Source of the DNA: Aralia elata
Lineage: Eukaryota; Streptophyta; Magnoliopsida; Apiales; Araliaceae
Direction of reading: 5' to 3'
NCBI GenBank assembly: GCA_034770075.1
Contig: JAVJAP010000339.1
Span: forward strand, 310,001 to 374,000
Length of the DNA: 64,000 nucleotides
In this document: in pieces, positions 22,908 through 32,047 of the stretch
How positions within the stretch are numbered: position 1 is the stretch's first letter
Layout: each line of letters opens with the position of its first letter
Notes under the pieces: model-generated
Database searches by the model: none
Seen by the model: the letters and a program-made list of their open reading frames with translations, nothing else
What the model was told of the DNA's origin: nothing
Position numbers and translations under genes: made by a program

Positions 22908-24783
22908 TGTAAGTATGCAAAATCACAATCTAATTGAGATGCGCAACGGAAAATGGAAATTAAAATTTTTGCAACTTAACCATGAATCACCTTATGCATA
23001 GCTATTAATTGAAGAAGAATAACAAGAGAAAATACCTTTGATGACTCAACTCTTGAACCGCTACAAGATCTACTCCTCTCTTGATTTCTTCAAGCTTCTC
23101 CAATCTACAATTGTTTGTTGATTTCTTCAAGCTCCTCCAATCTTTGTTCCTTGAATTAAACACTAGCTACAAAGTGTATGTAGCACTCTAGAGATAATCC
23201 ACCAAGAATGATTATACAAGAAACAATATTTGATTTCCTAGAAATCTTGGATGGCTAATCCAATTAAATCTTTTATTCCTAACTCTTAAGAATAATAAGA
23301 ACTCTTCATCAAGAACTCTTTCATTAGATGGAGGCTAGCACTTCTCTAAGTGCAATAAATGCTAGGTTAGATGAATTAGGAAAACCCTAATTCAATTAGT
23401 ATACTACCAAGAATAATACTTACATAATATGTAAGTAACATTATTCTCCTAACCCACATATTTTGCATTTAAGCAACTAACACATGTTATTAGCTTAGCC
23501 CACCTTTTGCATTTAATTTAAATGATATTTACATTTCATTTAAATTAATTCTTAATCTAATTAAGAATTAAATGGTAATAATAATAATAAGATTTCTCTT
23601 ATTAATTTATAATTCAATATTTCTCCAAATATATCATTATAAATATTAAGCATTTTAATTTATTCAACTAATAAATTAAATACTTAATTTATTATCATTA
23701 AGCCAATTTCTTCTAATATAATATTATTCTTTTTGCGGTGTGACCCTTTAGGTTCAATATTATGCCGGTAGTAGAAAAAATAAATTAGACCAATTCTAAT
23801 ATTATTTATAATGAATTAAACTCCTTTAATCCAAACATAAATAAATAATATTTATTCTACATCATGAGGGACACCTTACGATAATGTATCATGACTATCC
23901 GAATAATATGAAATCAATGTTTAATCACATAGAACCTATTCAGTAGTAGTTACCGTACAATTCAATCCTTCTACCATACAATGTCCCGATTAAATATAAG
24001 ACATGGATTTACTGACAAGTCTTATTTTATTTAATCATATGCATTTCGATTTAAGAATGCACAACTCCGATTAATGTAAATTAGAAACTCCTTTCTAATT
24101 TTCATTCAACCCTGGCCAGGGATTTTTGAGCTGTCATTTATCAAATCGCATAGGACATTCTCTCCCTTTATCAGAAGTGGTAGATCCTTTGTCGATCATT
24201 CACCTACCTCCGTGTATACTTTATTATACTCGTACATACCCTATGACATACCCTAAGGTATTAAGGAATATGACAAAGTATAACTTAACATACACAAGGT
24301 ACTATGATGATCTCAAGTCCAAGGATCACTTGTGCAACTATCACTTAAGAACTTCCCTATTGACAGGTGAATAAAACTCCATTAGGGTTCTTTAAGCGAG
24401 TCACGTTCAGTGAACTTATTCTCTAATAAGCACCTACATACTTGCTTTAGTGTCTTCACACAAATGATTATGAGATCAATCATTATCTTCTAAAGATCAA
24501 GTATAGTATGTACTAATCTATCCGGATCAGTAATCCCAATATTAGTGATCCAACGATTAGGAACATTTTAGTTTTGAGCTTTCTTGAATTTAGATCTCAC
24601 TAGCATGATCTCATCATGATTCTAAAAGCATTGCTCGAAAACTATGGGTTCATCACATTTATTAATTCAACCAATTAACATGGATAAAATATGCCTTTTA
24701 TTCTATTATTAATATTTGAATAAGATTACAAAGTAAATGCTTATTACATCAAATATAATTGGCTTGAGGGCATATTACTTTCA
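22908..24783 (-). repeat. Copia-1 right LTR (5' LTR)
   Basis: TG at 22908 to CA at 24783. It is adjacent to the primer-binding site, so this is the promoter-bearing LTR. By eye it differs from the left copy at about 14 bases. Confidence 0.95.
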
Positions 24784-24861
24784 GAGGCTGATAAAGTCTA
24801 TTTTTATCTGTCCGTAGCAGGGCCTAGAAGGGATGCACCTCCTTTCGTTCTTACTCTATGA
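24784..24861 (+). pseudogene. TIR1/AFB fragment, part 2 (C-terminus)
   Basis: Beyond the Copia insertion the frame continues as DKVYFYLSVAGPRRDAPPFV, then LTL and TGA at 24859-24861. This is the conserved C-terminus of TIR1/AFB proteins. With the Copia element and one GAGGC copy removed, it joins DVEA to DK exactly. The true stop codon shows that the captured piece includes the natural gene end. Confidence 0.9.
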
Positions 24862-24910
24862 ACCTTAGAAAGGAATTTCTGGTGAGCTCTGTCTAATACA
24901 ATGGTGTTGG

Positions 24911-25204
24911 TTGTTGATTGATAGTGTGAATTTTTTTGAGTGGATTTATGCACCCGGGTGTGAGGAATTAAAGTATACTCATGAGGTGGAGGTTTCTTAC
25001 AATGGTGTGGGGAGTAATTCGAATGATGAATTGAGGAGGTTGATAAAGAAAAATAAAAATTTAAAAGAGAATGTGAGAATGCTGGAGATGCATGGAGGCG
25101 ACCAAGAATGCAGAAATCAAGAAGAAATATATAATAATTATTTGCATTTCATGGATGTAACATTGTTTGTTTCAATTAAAGCAATGTACGAAGAAATATT
25201 ATAA
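24911..25204 (+). pseudogene. ORF resembling the tail of a GRF zinc-finger protein
   Basis: The open frame has no ATG before residue ~58. It reads FFEWIYAPGCEELKYTHEVE and then a Lys/Glu/Leu helix (ELRRLIKKNKNLKENVRMLE). A FFxWxxxPxC core followed by a coiled coil is typical of plant GRF-type zinc-finger proteins, but the upstream Cys residues are absent. It could be 3' flank captured with AFB, a separate capture, or chance. I do not assign a function. Confidence 0.3.
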
Positions 25205-26229
25205 GCAGTTATCTATTGTGATCTTTGTTTTAAGAATCATTGCTGGTTATAAATCAACTATTGTTTGGCTATCACTTTGCACGTAAAGTTTGTGTTGAGT
25301 TTTTGGTTGGTTAGCCAAGTTGTGACCATTGCACAAAATGGTGGCAAAGTAGGATTGAAAGTGATGCAAAATGTTATGGATAATGTATTATTACTAATGG
25401 GCAAAACTGATGCCAAAAATAAGTAAAACCCAACCACAGTTGCGCTAAATTGGTGGAAAAACTGTTATCACTCCGTCCCAAATTAATTGCTCAATTTTGA
25501 CTATTTTATGTCAAATTGACTATTTTTAGAATTAATAATTAGGCATATATAAATATATTTCTAAAATTATAAAAATTGGAGTTAGTAATAAATTGTATAT
25601 ACTTTCTTTTGGTTATAATCTCTTCACCTATATTTTAACAAAAATAATAAAATGGTCAAAATTGAGCAATTAATTTGGGACGGAGGGAGTATTTAATAAC
25701 AGACCAAAATTGTTGCAAACCGTGGGGTAAAAACTGACCAAAAACCTGATTGATGTATGTTTGATGCAAAAATGAATTAAAAAATGGCCAAAAAACATTT
25801 CTAATTTGATGCATAAATTGAGTTAAAAATTTGAAGGGGAAAAAAAAACGTTCGACATATGTATTAGTAAATCCTAAAACATGATAATATTAACATATGA
25901 AATATCCCAGAATGCAAGCAGGATTCATGTTAACATATGATCCATTCCATTCAAAATTACAAAGTTGACAATAAAGTTACTAAACTAAATACATCTTCCC
26001 ATGTAATCCGAAAAAGGCAATTAAAAAGTTCTTAAAAGTTACTATCCCAAAATAAACGTTCTATTTTATATAAAATTCCATAGCTTCAGTCTGCATTTCT
26101 CTCGCATTATTGAGCCTGACTGCCTCCATCTGCATTTCTCTCAACTCGAACTTGATCCATCCATCTAAAAGTAGGTGCAGGGGACGGTGCTGCTCTAGGT
26201 GTTGGAATGTCGGAAACGGGGCAAATCAC
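25205..26229. other. Non-coding MULE interior with one MITE
   Basis: Apart from the Stowaway at 25469, no gene or RNA feature is visible. The two sides of the Stowaway share TGCAAAA- and GACCA-rich words and may be remnants of one older repeat. Confidence 0.5.
25469..25694. mobile_element. Stowaway MITE
   Basis: The ends CTCCGTCCCAAATTAATTGC and its reverse complement, finishing GGGACGGAGGGAGTA, enclose about 220 bp of AT-rich DNA with no ORF. The terminal motif is that of the Stowaway (Tc1/mariner) family. The left end has lost two C residues. Confidence 0.85.
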
Positions 26230-26700
26230 CTCAGCATTTGCATTCTAAAACATGTACACTTGATAAACAAAATATAAAACCCAATTTATTTATTGGTTCC
26301 ACTTGTATTGATCCCTTCTCAACTTGTTCATCATCTAATATCACTTCACATTCCACTTGCACTGTTTTCTTCTTTTCATCCCTAATTGCTGCCTTTCGTT
26401 TCCTCACATCTATCGACTCTTCATCACCATCATCATCACTTTCGACACTCAATTCATCCTCAGTTTCTTCTTCATCTTCAACCTAAGTGCATTTTCAAAT
26501 GGCAATCCATTAGCTCTATAGTACACAACTGCCTCATTTTTGTAACCTATAGTCTTGTGTAACTGTAATAACATTTTAACATTTAACGTGTCACCATCGA
26601 CTTTATCATAGTAATCACAAATCCCCCCACTGCTGTAATGATATATAGGCTCATCAATGAATCTACCTCCATGATTAAATTCAATTGCAAAAGTTGTCAT
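26230..26700 (-). pseudogene. MuDR-type transposase N-terminus (PB1-like domain) fragment
   Basis: The minus-strand start MTTFAIEFNHGGRFIDEPIY is followed by YDKVDGD..LQLHKTIGYKN and an acidic linker (EDEEETEDEL..ESDDDGDEE). This is the layout at the N-terminus of MuDR-like MULE proteins. A frameshift near 26480 separates the domain from the linker. The zinc-finger, DDE and SWIM parts are missing. It may be the remains of a transposase of the surrounding MULE, or a nested fragment. Confidence 0.6.
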
Positions 26701-27059
26701 TTTGCATTTAAAAATATCAAAACGCACAGCATAAGACAACATAGAATTACCCAATCACAACCATCATTTTAAACCAGAAGTCAACTAATCAATAAAGAAC
26801 TGAAATCAGAGGACTAATAAGGCAAATATGCACTACAAATAACACACAAAAAATGCCACACAATACACAGTTTCTCATTTTTAACTAAACAAATGGGGTT
26901 TGTTTACTATAATATTTGTAAACTAACTACCCTTTCGTTCCACAAACATAGTCTTATTTACAAAATTTGTGATATTAAAAAATATATCTTTGTTCCATGT
27001 GTATACCTCTAAAAATAATAAGTTGTTAATTTAGTAGTGTGGAATGATTATTAAAGGGA

Positions 27060-27185
27060 ACTAATATTTTCACATATGTTTTTAATATTTTCACAGAGTC
27101 ATTTCTCACATTTGAGCAAAAGTGGGTCCCACTTTTATGTGAGAGAGAATCATGTAAAAATATCAAAAACACATGTGAAAATAGT
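27060..27185. mobile_element. Short foldback MITE
   Basis: ACTAATATTTTCACATATG at the left and its near reverse complement ending GTGAAAATAGT at the right fold onto each other. The centre AGTGGGTCCCACTT is itself a palindrome. No coding capacity. Superfamily not assigned. Confidence 0.65.
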
Positions 27186-27688
27186 GCTCTCTTTATTAAA
27201 TTATGATGGGCAAAAAGACCTTTACCCCACTATGGTTGTCGTGTTGTCAGCATTACGGCCCCACTAAACTTTAAAAAAATTGAATTGACCCACTGAATTT
27301 TTTAAAAAGTTTTAATTGGGTCATTCCGTTAACTGACGTTAAAATCCCTCTTTTATTTTCAGACGTGGCTTAAAAAAAATGACATGTAAATGCTGAGTTG
27401 GCTCATCTTCAACCTTCAGTCGGGTCAACTCAATCCATGCACATATTAAATGGGTCAAAAGTCATAACTTTCTTATTTTAATTCCAAATAATACAAATAA
27501 TATATCAAAATTTTTGTATCAATGAGATCTATTACAACGTGTTATTCATTTCACAAAAGGAAGTCAAAGATCAAGCAGATCTGGGTATGGATCTGGGTCT
27601 GAAGTCAAAATCTAATTGCAGTATGGGGATTGGTCGGAGAACTCGATTCTAGTTGATACATTCTGCCATAGTAAATTAACGAAGAAAG

Positions 27689-27982
27689 ATGAAGCAAATA
27701 TTCGAAGAAATCTCAGAGGATGAATGACCAGAGCTCCCCTTCAATCCATCTCGAATTCTCAACCGCAGCAACAACAACAAAAAACCCTCTTCCAAAACCC
27801 CAAAACCACCTCCGCCCACTATCGAATCCTTCGCTTACACCTCCACATCTAAAAATTCCATCTCCGACGACGATTGTGTCGATATTACTGAACCTTTACA
27901 AAAGGAAAATTTGGAGGATGATGATTTTGATGAGGCTCCTCCTTCAACTGTAAGTCGTGGCCGTAGGTTCATCATTGAAGAA
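27689..27982 (+). pseudogene. Captured first exon of a CHR19/ETL1-like SWI/SNF helicase
   Basis: It reads MKQIFEEISEDE, then TGA (27725-27727), then PELPFNPSRILNR, PPPPTIESFAYTSTSK, DDDCVDITEP and VSRGRRFIIEE. From memory of Arabidopsis CHR19 (SMARCAD1/ETL1 type), its N-terminus has the same order: an EISEEEW start, ASRVLKRP, SIESFAF, DGDCVEIEDL and VGRRFVIED. The TGA stands where the family has Trp. Only the disordered N-terminal part is present; the helicase domains are absent. The fragment lies mid-element in a Pack-MULE, so it was captured. GTAAGT at 27952 is coding here rather than a splice donor. Confidence 0.75.
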
Positions 27983-28741
27983 ATTAATTTGTTGAATTTT
28001 TAATCGTGTAACAGAGGAGACATTAATTTGATAAAAAAAAATCTATGGTAGGAGAAATTAATTTGTTGATCTTTTAGCAGATCTGGATCTGGGTATGTAA
28101 AACCTATTCTCTGTTTTTCCTCTCATCTTTTTTTTCACGTTTCCTGTAATCACTAATTAATTTAGAGAATATGTAGTATTTCAATTTGGGATGATTCATT
28201 CTAATAATCTCACATGATGGAGGAATAATAGATAATGATTTCAGATTATTTTCAATGTCTTCATGGCTGCTGTGATGAGAAAATATGGAGGTGGGATGGT
28301 GATTCGAAAAATATTTGGGACTTTGGAATACAAATGGCCGAAGAGAGAGGGATGTGTGTATACATATATTAATGAAAAAAAAAGTGAATCTTAAATTTGA
28401 GATGCATACTTGCAGAAATTTGTAAAAAGATTGTGATTGATTCATATGATTTCGTTTTCAAAAGGAGATAAATAATGATGATTATGAAGTTTTGAAAGTG
28501 GCTTGGGCTGTTCCGGTAGAATATATCAAAAGTTTAGAAAGGTTGAAGATGAAGTTCAGAAGAGAGAGAAAGAAAGAAAGGTTAAAGATGATAAATAAAA
28601 ATATAAGCCAGGTCAGCATTTACTTGTTTTTTCTTTTTCTTTTTTAAAAAAAGACACGTCTAAAAATATTGGAAGAAAATTGACATCCGTAATCCTGACG
28701 AGTGAACAATCATAGCGGGGTATTATCTTTTTTTTTTTGTC
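27983..28741. other. Right half of the CHR19-bearing Pack-MULE
   Basis: Non-coding; no further homology to CHR19 recognised. The words GATCTGGATCTGGGTATG near 28079 echo 27577-27598 on the other side of the fragment. The minus-strand ORF at 28104-28445 shows no domain. Confidence 0.45.
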
Positions 28742-28750
28742 AATTATGAT

Positions 28751-29300
28751 ACAAAGTGTCATTTTGTACTACTATTACACACACAAAAATAAAAAAACAA
28801 AAACAAAAAACAAAAAAATTGTGGAATGAAAAAAATTTACAAATACAACTCTTTTTATAGAATAGAAAAAGTATAAAGCACTACTAAATATAATAATTTT
28901 TTTTGTCTTTAATAATAAATGAAATCATATTAAATAACAATTTAAATCATAGAAACTTACTTCAAAATACCAATTATATTTTTAGATTTGCAATACAGGG
29001 AGTACTACTCTGATCTAAAAAATAAACTAATTAAAAATATCACCCTATTATCGAAAAGACGACCCACATCTTGTAACGCCCACGAACGTCCAAGAATTGA
29101 GGATGAATAAGACAACTTACTTTTTCAACAGTGGCCACAACAAAGGCCTCCAAAGTCGTAATGAACATTGAATTAAAAGTCCTGACAGAAAACTCTAAAC
29201 AAAATCACTATTCACCATTCAATTTTGACTACTGAGAACCTAAGATACTAACCCTAAAAAATCGCGTATTTTAATTGCGATTCGGGAATAAGACTACTAT
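28751..29300. other. MULE interior, nothing recognised
   Basis: AT-rich to 29040. It is then a more balanced stretch (29040-29280) without an open frame or known motif. It may be untranslated or intronic sequence captured by the outer MULE. Confidence 0.45.
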
Positions 29301-29573
29301 GGGACCGGTATGGCTCACGTGAGAGGAAGAGCGTCCACCCTTTGGCGCCAAAATCATACCAATTGTGCCACATAATAAACCAGTCAACAATATTAGTTTT
29401 TTTAATTTTTTTAATGTCACATCATGCTAAAAGAAACGACAGTTTAATATTTTTGACGGAATGGTGTGATTGAATAATTTAAATTAGTTGAGTTGATCAA
29501 TTGAATAAATTAAAAAGTTTGATGACCCAAATAGAACAATTTAATAAGTATAGTGGCCTAAGTGTGCTTTTTG

Positions 29574-29575
<2 letters not shown>
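29301..29575 (-). repeat. Right TIR of the AFB-bearing MULE
   Basis: Reverse complement of 13972-14258, ending TGTGCTTTTTGCC before the TTATATATA target duplication and a long TA run. Confidence 0.85.

Positions 29576-29624
<49 letters not shown>
29576..29624. repeat. (TA)n microsatellite between two MULEs
   Basis: About 48 bp of pure TA separates the AFB-bearing MULE from the small AP2-like MULE. Confidence 0.95.
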
Positions 29625-29625
<1 letters not shown>

Positions 29626-29677
29626 CAATGATTCATAGCATGTATTTGCTATGATTAAAAATTGACAAATATCATCT

Positions 29678-30250
29678 CTATCTTCCGTTACAATTATGAA
29701 CGGATGGGATTAAATATCCGGACTCGTTGTCCGCTAGAAATTCTAGCAGACTGGCAATTGCAACAATTCTGACTATTATACCCCCATCATAGCCCCCCGC
29801 CCACATGGGCATCCAACAAACAACCCACAAGTCAATGAAACCACTTGGGGCATTGCAAAACAGGATCAACAAAACAGGGGGCCAGCACGTGGCAAGGTAA
29901 CAACCATTAGACATCCCTCCGACTAAGTCGCCCAAGAACCCAGCGAAGAAACCCACCGGAAACACCATAATCGCCTATCAAACAAAACACACCTAGAACT
30001 GAGTTAATGGAGGAAATAACACAAATAAAAACATAGAAAATCAGTAAGGATCAGACCTAAAACAAATCACCAATCTTCGGGAAGCACCATTGATTGCCAA
30101 CCAAAACAACAATCACGGCCAAACCGATTCTAGCCATGCCAACACAATCAAATCCAAGCCACGGAAAATAAAAGGAAGAGTGAGCTTAGATTTAAAAGAA
30201 ATCATAAATGACAATAACCGGTACCATCAATGACTGCAAAATCAAGGATC
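29678..30250 (-). other. Interior of small MULE with possible captured exons, unidentified
   Basis: A minus-strand open frame (29678-29968) and a short MARIGLAVIVVLVGNQW-like reading near 30130 look hydrophobic and coding-like, but I recognise no family. They could be captured exon pieces or chance frames in GC-richer DNA. Confidence 0.25.
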
Positions 30251-30356
30251 TCACATCTGAACATTAAGCAATAAAGAAAACATGAAATCCCGACCGGAAA
30301 AGGAATTGGGGCAACCTGCTGTGACGGAGAAGTTTCTCGAACTCTTCGGCATTTAG

Positions 30357-30570
30357 ATGGATAATTCCGACACCTCGAATTCCTCCGTCGTCAATGTCGA
30401 TACGTCCAACAACGTTGGCGACGAAGAGTACTCGAATCATTGTCGCGATGGCTTTGCGTATTATTTTGACATATTGAAAACAACTAGAGGCTGTAATGAG
30501 TGGGGAGAGAGTGAGAATTTGTTTGCAACTGGATGCTTTGATTTGGAATTTGATATAATTTTGACATATT
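30357..30570 (+). pseudogene. Possible captured N-terminal fragment of an AP2-like factor
   Basis: The plus frame reads MDNSDTSNSSVVNVDTSNN, then GDEEYSNHCRDGFAYYFDIL and KTTRG. The order S(G/D)TSNSSVVNxD, GDEE, then F.FDILK is what I know from the N-terminus of AP2/TOE-type proteins, ahead of the AP2 domains. No AP2 domain follows; the frame ends soon after in a duplicated block. The call rests on a short, low-complexity region recalled from memory, so it is tentative. Confidence 0.45.
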
Positions 30571-30660
30571 GAAAACAACTGAAGGTTGTGATGAGTGGGA
30601 AGAGAGTGAGAATTTGTTTGCAACTGGATGCTTTGATTTGATTTGGAATTTGATGCTTGT
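30462..30660 (+). repeat. ~98-bp tandem duplication inside the small MULE
   Basis: ATTTTGACATATTGAAAACA begins copies at about 30463 and 30561. Both run through GAGAGTGAGAATTTGTTTGC and GGATGCTTTGATTTG. A few substitutions separate them. Confidence 0.85.
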
Positions 30661-30799
30661 TGTTGTTGATCCTTGCAGTAAACTCATCGTTGACTTGGGC
30701 TTGACTCAGTGTTATGGGGTATAGTGGTCCAAAACTTTGTTTAAACTAGTCCGCTAGAATTTCTAGCGGACAACGAGTCCAGTTTTTTAATATCATCCG

Positions 30800-30804
<5 letters not shown>

Positions 30805-30832
<28 letters not shown>
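30805..30832. repeat. (AT)n microsatellite between two MULEs
   Basis: About 28 bp of AT repeat joins the truncated right TIR of the small MULE to the first base of the large MULE. Confidence 0.9.
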
Positions 30833-30834
<2 letters not shown>

Positions 30835-31005
30835 GAAATGATCCATAGCATGTATTCACTATGGATTAAAAATGAGCGAATAACATCTATAGTGTCTGTT
30901 CCAAATATCAATGGCTGAGATTAGAATGGGCAACACAACGTCCGCTAGTAAAACTAGTGGACGGACTAACTACATAATTCGGACGATTATACCCCAACAA
31001 CCACA
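30833..31005 (+). repeat. Left TIR of the large MULE
   Basis: It pairs with 51687-51585 and then 46946-46800. It includes one copy of the 23-bp palindrome at 30940-30962, also present in the right arm. Confidence 0.8.
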
Positions 31006-31025
31006 AGTTAATTAAGTAGTATTTT

Positions 31026-32047
31026 TGATGGACTCCACGGCACGCTTGCGTGAGGTGGTCGTCGCCCGGATCGTTTCTAGCAAAGTTGAACGGTGGATAG
31101 CTTGCAACACCTTAACCCCTCGCCTATATGTAGACGGTAATCTTGGTACAATTGCTCGCCTTGGAAATCTACGTTGAATGGACACCAACGACACCTTGAC
31201 CCCTCGCTTATATGTAAGCGGTAATCTCGGTACAATCGACGATTAGTGCGGTAGAAGACGCCCCACACAACTATGTATTGTTGTATGATAAGTCAAAATT
31301 GAATCTCAAAGAAAACTAAGAAAAAACTTAGAAACTCTCAAAGAACCAAAAGTAGAGAATAATCTCACAAATAATTGTATTGAATAAATCTGATTGAAGT
31401 ATATCAGTACATCATCTATGTCCCCTATTTATACTACTCAAAAGTAATTCTAATCCTAATAGGAATTATAAAATCAACTGGAAACACAATCCTAGCTTAA
31501 CAAATTAATTTGGAAACCAAATCCTAACTAATAAACAATTAAGGAAATTAAATCCTACTTATCAAACATTCTAATTACATTAGGAATCTAAAACATGCTG
31601 AAAATACCCTAATAATTAAGAAAATCCGCGTCCAAATTTGAATTAGAAATCCGAATCCTTCCTCCATTTGGAATTAGAAATCCATTAATTGTTAGGAACC
31701 CATTAATCCGTGGAGAACAAAATCAGCTAGTTGTCTACTTGAAAATCGCGTGGCCCACATGATATAGGAAGCTAATATGTTAAGTCCTTCATATGTAAAT
31801 GTTAAGTCCTGAATATGCTAGGAAACCCGTGTGATTGGCTGATTAGAATTGAAATGTCCGTTGCCCACATGCGAATTTGCTAGAATGTAAATTGCCATAT
31901 GAATTGATTAAAATTGGCCTTGAATTGAACTCCATTTTAAGCACCTTTGAATAAACTTCAGCCCAAATATTTAAAATCGCTTGATAAATCCCTGGGACTT
32001 GAGTTGAGTTATTAAGGTTTGATGTGAGCCTGATCAGGATTGTATCA
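31026..32047 (-). repeat. Left LTR (3' LTR) of the Gypsy-type element
   Basis: TGATGGACTCC at 31026 to TGTATCA at 32047. The ORF of the element runs 205 bp into this LTR before stopping at 31843. Confidence 0.95.

Larger units (their letters stand above)
15313..24783 (-). mobile_element. Complete Ty1/Copia element (Angela/BARE type), Copia-1
   Basis: A 9471-bp element has LTRs of 1878 bp (15313-17190) and 1876 bp (22908-24783). It is flanked by the perfect 5-bp duplication GAGGC (15308-15312, 24784-24788). The polypurine tract reads AAGTGGGAGAT on the minus strand beside the left LTR. The primer-binding site beside the right LTR begins TGGTATCAAGAGCC, close to initiator tRNA-Met. The gag-pol frame is open apart from one stop. 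By eye the LTRs differ at about 14 positions plus one 2-bp indel, so the insertion is recent. LTR length, priming tRNA and RT motifs suit the Angela lineage. Confidence 0.95.
27208..28741. mobile_element. Nested Pack-MULE carrying a CHR19-like exon
   Basis: The 1534-bp element has diverged TIRs. The left begins GGGCAAAAAGACCTTTACCC, and the right, reversed, begins GACAAAAAAAA..GATAATACCCC. Matching blocks ACCCC.CTATG.TTGT and GTCAG.ATTACGG continue inward. A perfect 9-bp duplication AATTATGAT flanks it (27199-27207, 28742-28750). There is no transposase. It holds a host gene fragment at 27689-27982 and is a clear case of MULE transduplication. Confidence 0.9.
13972..29575. mobile_element. Large MULE (Pack-MULE) carrying an auxin-receptor fragment
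   Basis: TIRs of about 280 bp start GGCAAACAGCACACTTAGG at 13972 and mirror at 29575 (GGCAAAAAGCACACTTAGG on the minus strand). By eye they are over 90 percent alike. The 9-bp flanks are identical (TTATATATA at 13963-13971 and 29576-29584), although they lie in TA-rich DNA. Nine-base duplications and long TIRs are Mutator hallmarks. Inside are TIR1/AFB exon pieces, a hAT MITE, a whole Copia element, a GRF-like ORF, a Stowaway, a MuDR-like N-terminus and a nested Pack-MULE. Removing the Copia element and the nested Pack-MULE leaves about 4.6 kb. Confidence 0.75.
29623..30804. mobile_element. Small non-autonomous MULE, same family as the large one to its right
   Basis: The left terminus (GCAATGATTCATAGCATG from 29625) matches the outer TIR of the big MULE at 30833. 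Inside it, GAACGGAT..GGACTCGTTGTCCGCTAG (29699-29735) is mirrored at 30748-30804. So the inner TIR is paired, while the outermost ~75 bp of the right TIR is missing, replaced by an (AT)n run. The interior carries an AP2-like fragment and a ~98-bp tandem duplication. No transposase is present. Confidence 0.65.

Noticed and set aside
27952..27957. GTAAGT as splice donor at the end of the CHR19-like exon
   Set aside because: Coding similarity (VSRGRRFIIEE) continues through it, so it is read as codons here.
28104..28445. 113-residue minus ORF
   Set aside because: No domain, AT-rich, inside the non-coding half of a Pack-MULE.
31012..31268. Small minus ORFs repeated at 35676-35935
   Set aside because: They occur in both LTR copies of the Gypsy-type element; not a gene.
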